A stretch of DNA of 15,426 bases from JAMIFV01 sp035906055 (GTDB lineage: Bacteria; Pseudomonadota; Alphaproteobacteria; Rickettsiales; JABCZZ01). The translations under genes and the position numbers were made by a program. The notes beneath the pieces are model-generated. The model was not told where the DNA came from, ran no database searches, and saw only the letters and a list, made by a program, of their open reading frames with translations. This document shows, in pieces, positions 12,994 through 15,426 of this stretch. Each line of letters begins with the position of its first letter. Within the stretch, counting starts at the first letter, position 1. The stretch is from assembly GCA_035906055.1 (NCBI GenBank), contig JAMIFV010000007.1:1-15426 (forward strand), written 5' to 3'.

Positions 12994-15153
12994 ATGTTTA
13001 AAATTGTTAAAAGACAGATCCAGTGGGGTGGCCGCACGCTGACACTGGAGACCGGCAAGATCGCGCGCCAGGCAGACGGCGCTGTTGTCGCCACCTACGG
13101 CGAAACCACCGTGCTGTGCACCGTGGTGGGCGCCAAGAAAGCTAAAGCCGATATCGATTTCTTCCCCCTGACCGTTCAGTATCAGGAAAAAACATTCGCC
13201 GCCGGTAAAATTCCCGGTGGTTTCTTCAAGCGCGAAGGCCGCCCCACCGAAAAGGAAGTGCTGACCTCCCGCCTGATCGACCGTCCCATCCGTCCGCTTT
13301 TCCTCGATGGCTTCTTCAACGAAGTGCAGGTGGTGTGCACGCTTATCTCCTATGACCTTGAAAACGACCCCGATGTGGTGGCGCTCGTTGGCGCATCCGC
13401 TGCGCTGACGCTTTCCGGCCTGCCGTTCATGGGCCCTGTAGGCGGCATCCGCGTTGGCTTCATCGACGGCCAGTACGAGGTTAACCCCACGCGCAGCATG
13501 ATGAAAGACAGCAAGCTCGACCTCGTGGTTGCCGGTACCCAGAGCTCCGTGCTCATGGTGGAATCCGAAGCGCAGGAACTTTCCGAAGAAGTGATGCTCG
13601 GCGCCGTTACCTTCGGCCATAAGAGCTTCCAGCCCGTGCTTGACGCGATTATTTCGCTGGCTGAAGAAGCTGCCAAGGACCCCTGGGCGTTTGAACCCAA
13701 TCCCGCAGAAGCGGATATCTCCGCCAAGCTCAAGACCGCAGAAGCCGATGTGCGCGCTGCGTTCAAGATCCGTGGCAAGCAGGAACGCTCCAACCGTATT
13801 GACGAAATCTTTGCTCAGGTATGCACGCCGCTTATCGAGGCAGGCACTTCCGCCGCCCTCGTGAAGCGTATGTTCAAGAAGCTGGAAAGCGACGTTGTGC
13901 GTATCGACATGGTGAAGACCTCGCAGCGTATCGACGGCCGCAAGCCGGATGAAATCCGCAACATCGTGGCTGAAGTGGGTATCCTGCCGAAGGTGCACGG
14001 CGTATCGCTCTTCACCCGTGGTGAAACGCAGGCGCTCGTCGCTGCAACGCTTGGCACCAGCCAGGACGAGCAGATCATCGACGCCCTCGAAGGTGAATAT
14101 AAGCAGAACTTCATGCTGCATTATAACTTCCCGCCGTACTCCGTGGGCGAAACGGGCCGCATGGGCTCTCCGGGCCGCCGCGAAATCGGCCACGGCAAGC
14201 TGGCATGGCGCGCCATCCACCCGCTGATGCCGAGCAAGGAAAACTTCCCCTACACCGTGCGCGTCGTATCCGAGATCACCGAATCCAACGGTTCTTCTTC
14301 CATGGCAACCGTGTGCGGCACCTCGCTGGCGCTCATGGACGCAGGCGTTCCGCTTGCGGCGCCAGTTGCGGGCATCGCTATGGGCCTTATCAAGGAGAAG
14401 GAAGGTTTCGTTGTTCTTTCCGACATCATGGGTGACGAAGACCACCTTGGTGACATGGACTTCAAGGTAGCGGGCACCGATAACGGCATCACCGCATTGC
14501 AGATGGACATCAAGATCAACGGTATCACCGAAGAGATCATGAAGGTGGCGCTCACGCAGGCAAAAACGGGCCGCAAGCATATCCTCGGCGAAATGGCCAA
14601 GGCTATGACCGCGCCGCGTGAAGGCGTGAACGCAAACGCTCCGCGCATCACCACCATCACCGTTCCCAAGGACAAGATCCGTGAGATCATCGGCACCGGC
14701 GGCAAGGTCATTCGCGAGATTTGCGAAAAGACCGGCGCGAAGGTGGATATCGAGGATGACGGCACCGTGCGTATCGCCGCTGTGAACACCGAACAGGGTG
14801 AAGCGGCGCTGGCATGGATCCAGGGCATCGTTCAGGAAGCTGAAGTTGGCCAGATCTATTCCGGCAAGGTGGTTCGCATTGTTGACTTCGGCGCATTCGT
14901 GAACTTCATGGGTGCCAAGGACGGCCTCGTGCATATCAGCGAAATGGCCGATCACCGCGTAAACAAGGTCACCGACGTTGTAAACGAAGGTGACACTGTT
15001 AAGGTGAAAGTCATCGAGATCGAAAAAGGCAAGGTTCGCCTGTCCATGCGCGTTGTGGACCAGCAGACCGGCGAAGATATCAGCGACAAGGTTGCTCCGC
15101 CCAAAGCCCGCCCTGAGCGCGGTGACCGCCCGAAGCGTCGCGCTGAAGGCTGA
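12994..15153 (+). CDS. pnp: Polyribonucleotide nucleotidyltransferase (PNPase)
   Basis: Trimeric 3'-to-5' phosphorolytic exoribonuclease, releasing nucleoside diphosphates from RNA; part of mRNA turnover and degradosome-like complexes. The 719 residues match the family (E. coli 711). The first RNase PH domain (about 12-145) is followed by a helical domain. The second RNase PH domain (about 315-545) holds GSSSMATVCG near 433, the phosphate site, and SDIMGDEDHLGDMD near 476-489 with the catalytic aspartates. The KH domain (about 553-612) has an IGTGGK loop near 565, and the S1 domain (about 620-690) starts at GQIYSGKVVRIVDFGAFV. A basic tail ends the protein. AAGGA (12983-12987) precedes the ATG. 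There are no TTA, CTA or TCA codons, a sign of strong codon bias. rpsO, often next to pnp, is not upstream here. Confidence 0.98.
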   Translation: MFKIVKRQIQWGGRTLTLETGKIARQADGAVVATYGETTVLCTVVGAKKAKADIDFFPLTVQYQEKTFAAGKIPGGFFKREGRPTEKEVLTSRLIDRPIRPLFLDGFFNEVQVVCTLISYDLENDPDVVALVGASAALTLSGLPFMGPVGGIRVGFIDGQYEVNPTRSMMKDSKLDLVVAGTQSSVLMVESEAQELSEEVMLGAVTFGHKSFQPVLDAIISLAEEAAKDPWAFEPNPAEADISAKLKTAEADVRAAFKIRGKQERSNRIDEIFAQVCTPLIEAGTSAALVKRMFKKLESDVVRIDMVKTSQRIDGRKPDEIRNIVAEVGILPKVHGVSLFTRGETQALVAATLGTSQDEQIIDALEGEYKQNFMLHYNFPPYSVGETGRMGSPGRREIGHGKLAWRAIHPLMPSKENFPYTVRVVSEITESNGSSSMATVCGTSLALMDAGVPLAAPVAGIAMGLIKEKEGFVVLSDIMGDEDHLGDMDFKVAGTDNGITALQMDIKINGITEEIMKVALTQAKTGRKHILGEMAKAMTAPREGVNANAPRITTITVPKDKIREIIGTGGKVIREICEKTGAKVDIEDDGTVRIAAVNTEQGEAALAWIQGIVQEAEVGQIYSGKVVRIVDFGAFVNFMGAKDGLVHISEMADHRVNKVTDVVNEGDTVKVKVIEIEKGKVRLSMRVVDQQTGEDISDKVAPPKARPERGDRPKRRAEG

Positions 15154-15173
15154 TACGGCCTGAAGCTCACATG

Positions 15174-15201
15174 AAAAGGGAGGCTTCGGCCTCCCTTTTT
15201 T
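15174..15201 (+). terminator. Intrinsic terminator of pnp
   Basis: GGGAGGC and GCCTCCC form a perfect 7-bp stem capped by a TTCG tetraloop and followed by six T residues. Flanking A4/T4 can extend the stem. It begins 20 bases past the pnp stop and is the clearest terminator in the window. Confidence 0.92.
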
Positions 15202-15218
15202 ATACATCACCCGCAAAA

Positions 15219-15238
15219 CCACGGTGCTTGCCCCGTGG
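15219..15238. repeat. Subterminal hairpin of the IS200/IS605-type element
   Basis: CCACGG (15219-15224) and CCGTGG (15233-15238) form a perfect 6-bp stem with an 8-base loop. It lies 40 bases before the tnpA start. In this family such hairpins in single-stranded DNA are recognised by TnpA, with cleavage a short distance 5' of the left-end hairpin. Confidence 0.6.
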
Positions 15239-15278
15239 ATGAAGTTGTCCCCCTGTATTCTTGTGGTATTGTTTTTCG

Positions 15279-15426
15279 ATGCAGTTACGGAAACAGGGTC
15301 ATTGCGCGTACAAGTGTGAATACCATCTTGTCATTGTGACGAAATATCGTCGCAAGATATTTAACGAGGGTTCATTTTCGTATTTTTGTGAGTTAATTAA
15401 AGGCATTATTTACGATGGGATGCCGG
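15279..15426 (+). CDS. tnpA: IS200/IS605 family transposase TnpA, N-terminal part
   Basis: The first 49 codons of a small single-strand DNA transposase (Y1 HUH nuclease) that excises and inserts the element as a single-stranded circle. The visible protein starts MQLRKQGHCAYKCEYHLV and continues IVTKYRRKIF, the very typical YH(L/I)V..TKYRR opening of IS200-type TnpA. FCELIKGI follows as the first helix. The HUH histidines and the catalytic tyrosine would lie beyond the right edge, so activity cannot be judged. No Shine-Dalgarno precedes the ATG. TTGTCC (15245-15250) and TATTGT (15267-15272), 16 bases apart, could be a weak promoter starting at or near the ATG, in keeping with the poor expression known for this family. 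Confidence 0.88.
   Translation, partial: MQLRKQGHCAYKCEYHLVIVTKYRRKIFNEGSFSYFCELIKGIIYDGMP

Larger units (their letters stand above)
15202..15426 (+). mobile_element. Left end of an IS200/IS605-type element, partial
   Basis: The region after the pnp terminator holds a subterminal hairpin and then the start of a Y1 transposase gene, the standard left-end layout of IS200/IS605 elements. The exact boundary cannot be set, because these elements have no terminal inverted repeats and make no target duplication. It lies somewhere between the terminator T-run and the hairpin at 15219. The right end is outside the window. Confidence 0.7.

Noticed and set aside
12988..15222. A 744-codon open frame antisense to the whole of pnp
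   Set aside because: It is in codon register with pnp, so its stops would need TTA, CTA or TCA codons in pnp, and pnp uses none. The product has no recognisable domain and an odd His/Ala/Phe-rich composition. It reflects codon bias, not a gene.
1..15426. CRISPR array, tRNA, rRNA, toxin-antitoxin or defence island
   Set aside because: No regularly spaced repeats or cloverleaf-like sequences were seen, and every substantial gene is assigned to another role or described as unknown.

Overview
This window reads as chromosomal DNA of a Gram-negative bacterium, most likely an alphaproteobacterium. The main evidence is the minus-strand gene order bamA, ompH(skp), lpxD, fabZ, lpxA, lpxI, lpxB. It uses LpxI rather than LpxH for the UDP-diacylglucosamine hydrolase step, which is typical of Alphaproteobacteria. 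The divergent tyrS/anmK pair agrees with this. Base composition looks moderately GC-rich and even across the core genes. I cannot name a genus.

Layout from left to right: (1) Bases 1-117, minus strand, hold the zinc-ribbon N-terminus of what looks like a transposase. It runs off the left edge, and its frame does not match the only nearby ATG. (2) tyrS (minus) and anmK (plus) diverge from a 60-bp region with overlapping candidate promoters. (3) A minus-strand two-gene unit encodes a short MarR-type regulator and a membrane protein with an N-terminal GYF_2-like domain. The genes overlap by 4 bp and have their own promoter, with an inverted repeat over the -35 region. (4) From 12712 down to 3990 runs an envelope gene cluster: bamA, ompH, lpxD, fabZ, lpxA, lpxI, lpxB and an M17 aminopeptidase. 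It has 4-bp ATGA overlaps at three consecutive junctions (lpxA/lpxI, lpxI/lpxB, lpxB/aminopeptidase). (5) pnp (plus) diverges from bamA across 281 bp and ends in a strong intrinsic terminator. (6) Just after that terminator lies the left end of an IS200/IS605-type element, with a hairpin and the start of tnpA cut by the right edge.

Together the envelope genes make and install the outer membrane. BamA and OmpH/Skp handle outer-membrane protein assembly. LpxA, LpxD, LpxI and LpxB carry out four lipid A steps. FabZ supplies the acyl-ACP pathway that feeds LpxA and LpxD. The order suggests co-regulation of protein and lipid supply to the outer membrane.

Most of the window is conserved housekeeping DNA, and I find no clear new multi-gene defence or metabolic system. 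The least explained parts are the MarR/GYF-membrane operon with its palindrome, the palindromes in the bamA/pnp and fabZ/lpxA gaps, and the frame-offset transposase fragment. No gap exceeds 300 bases. No tRNA, rRNA or CRISPR array was seen.
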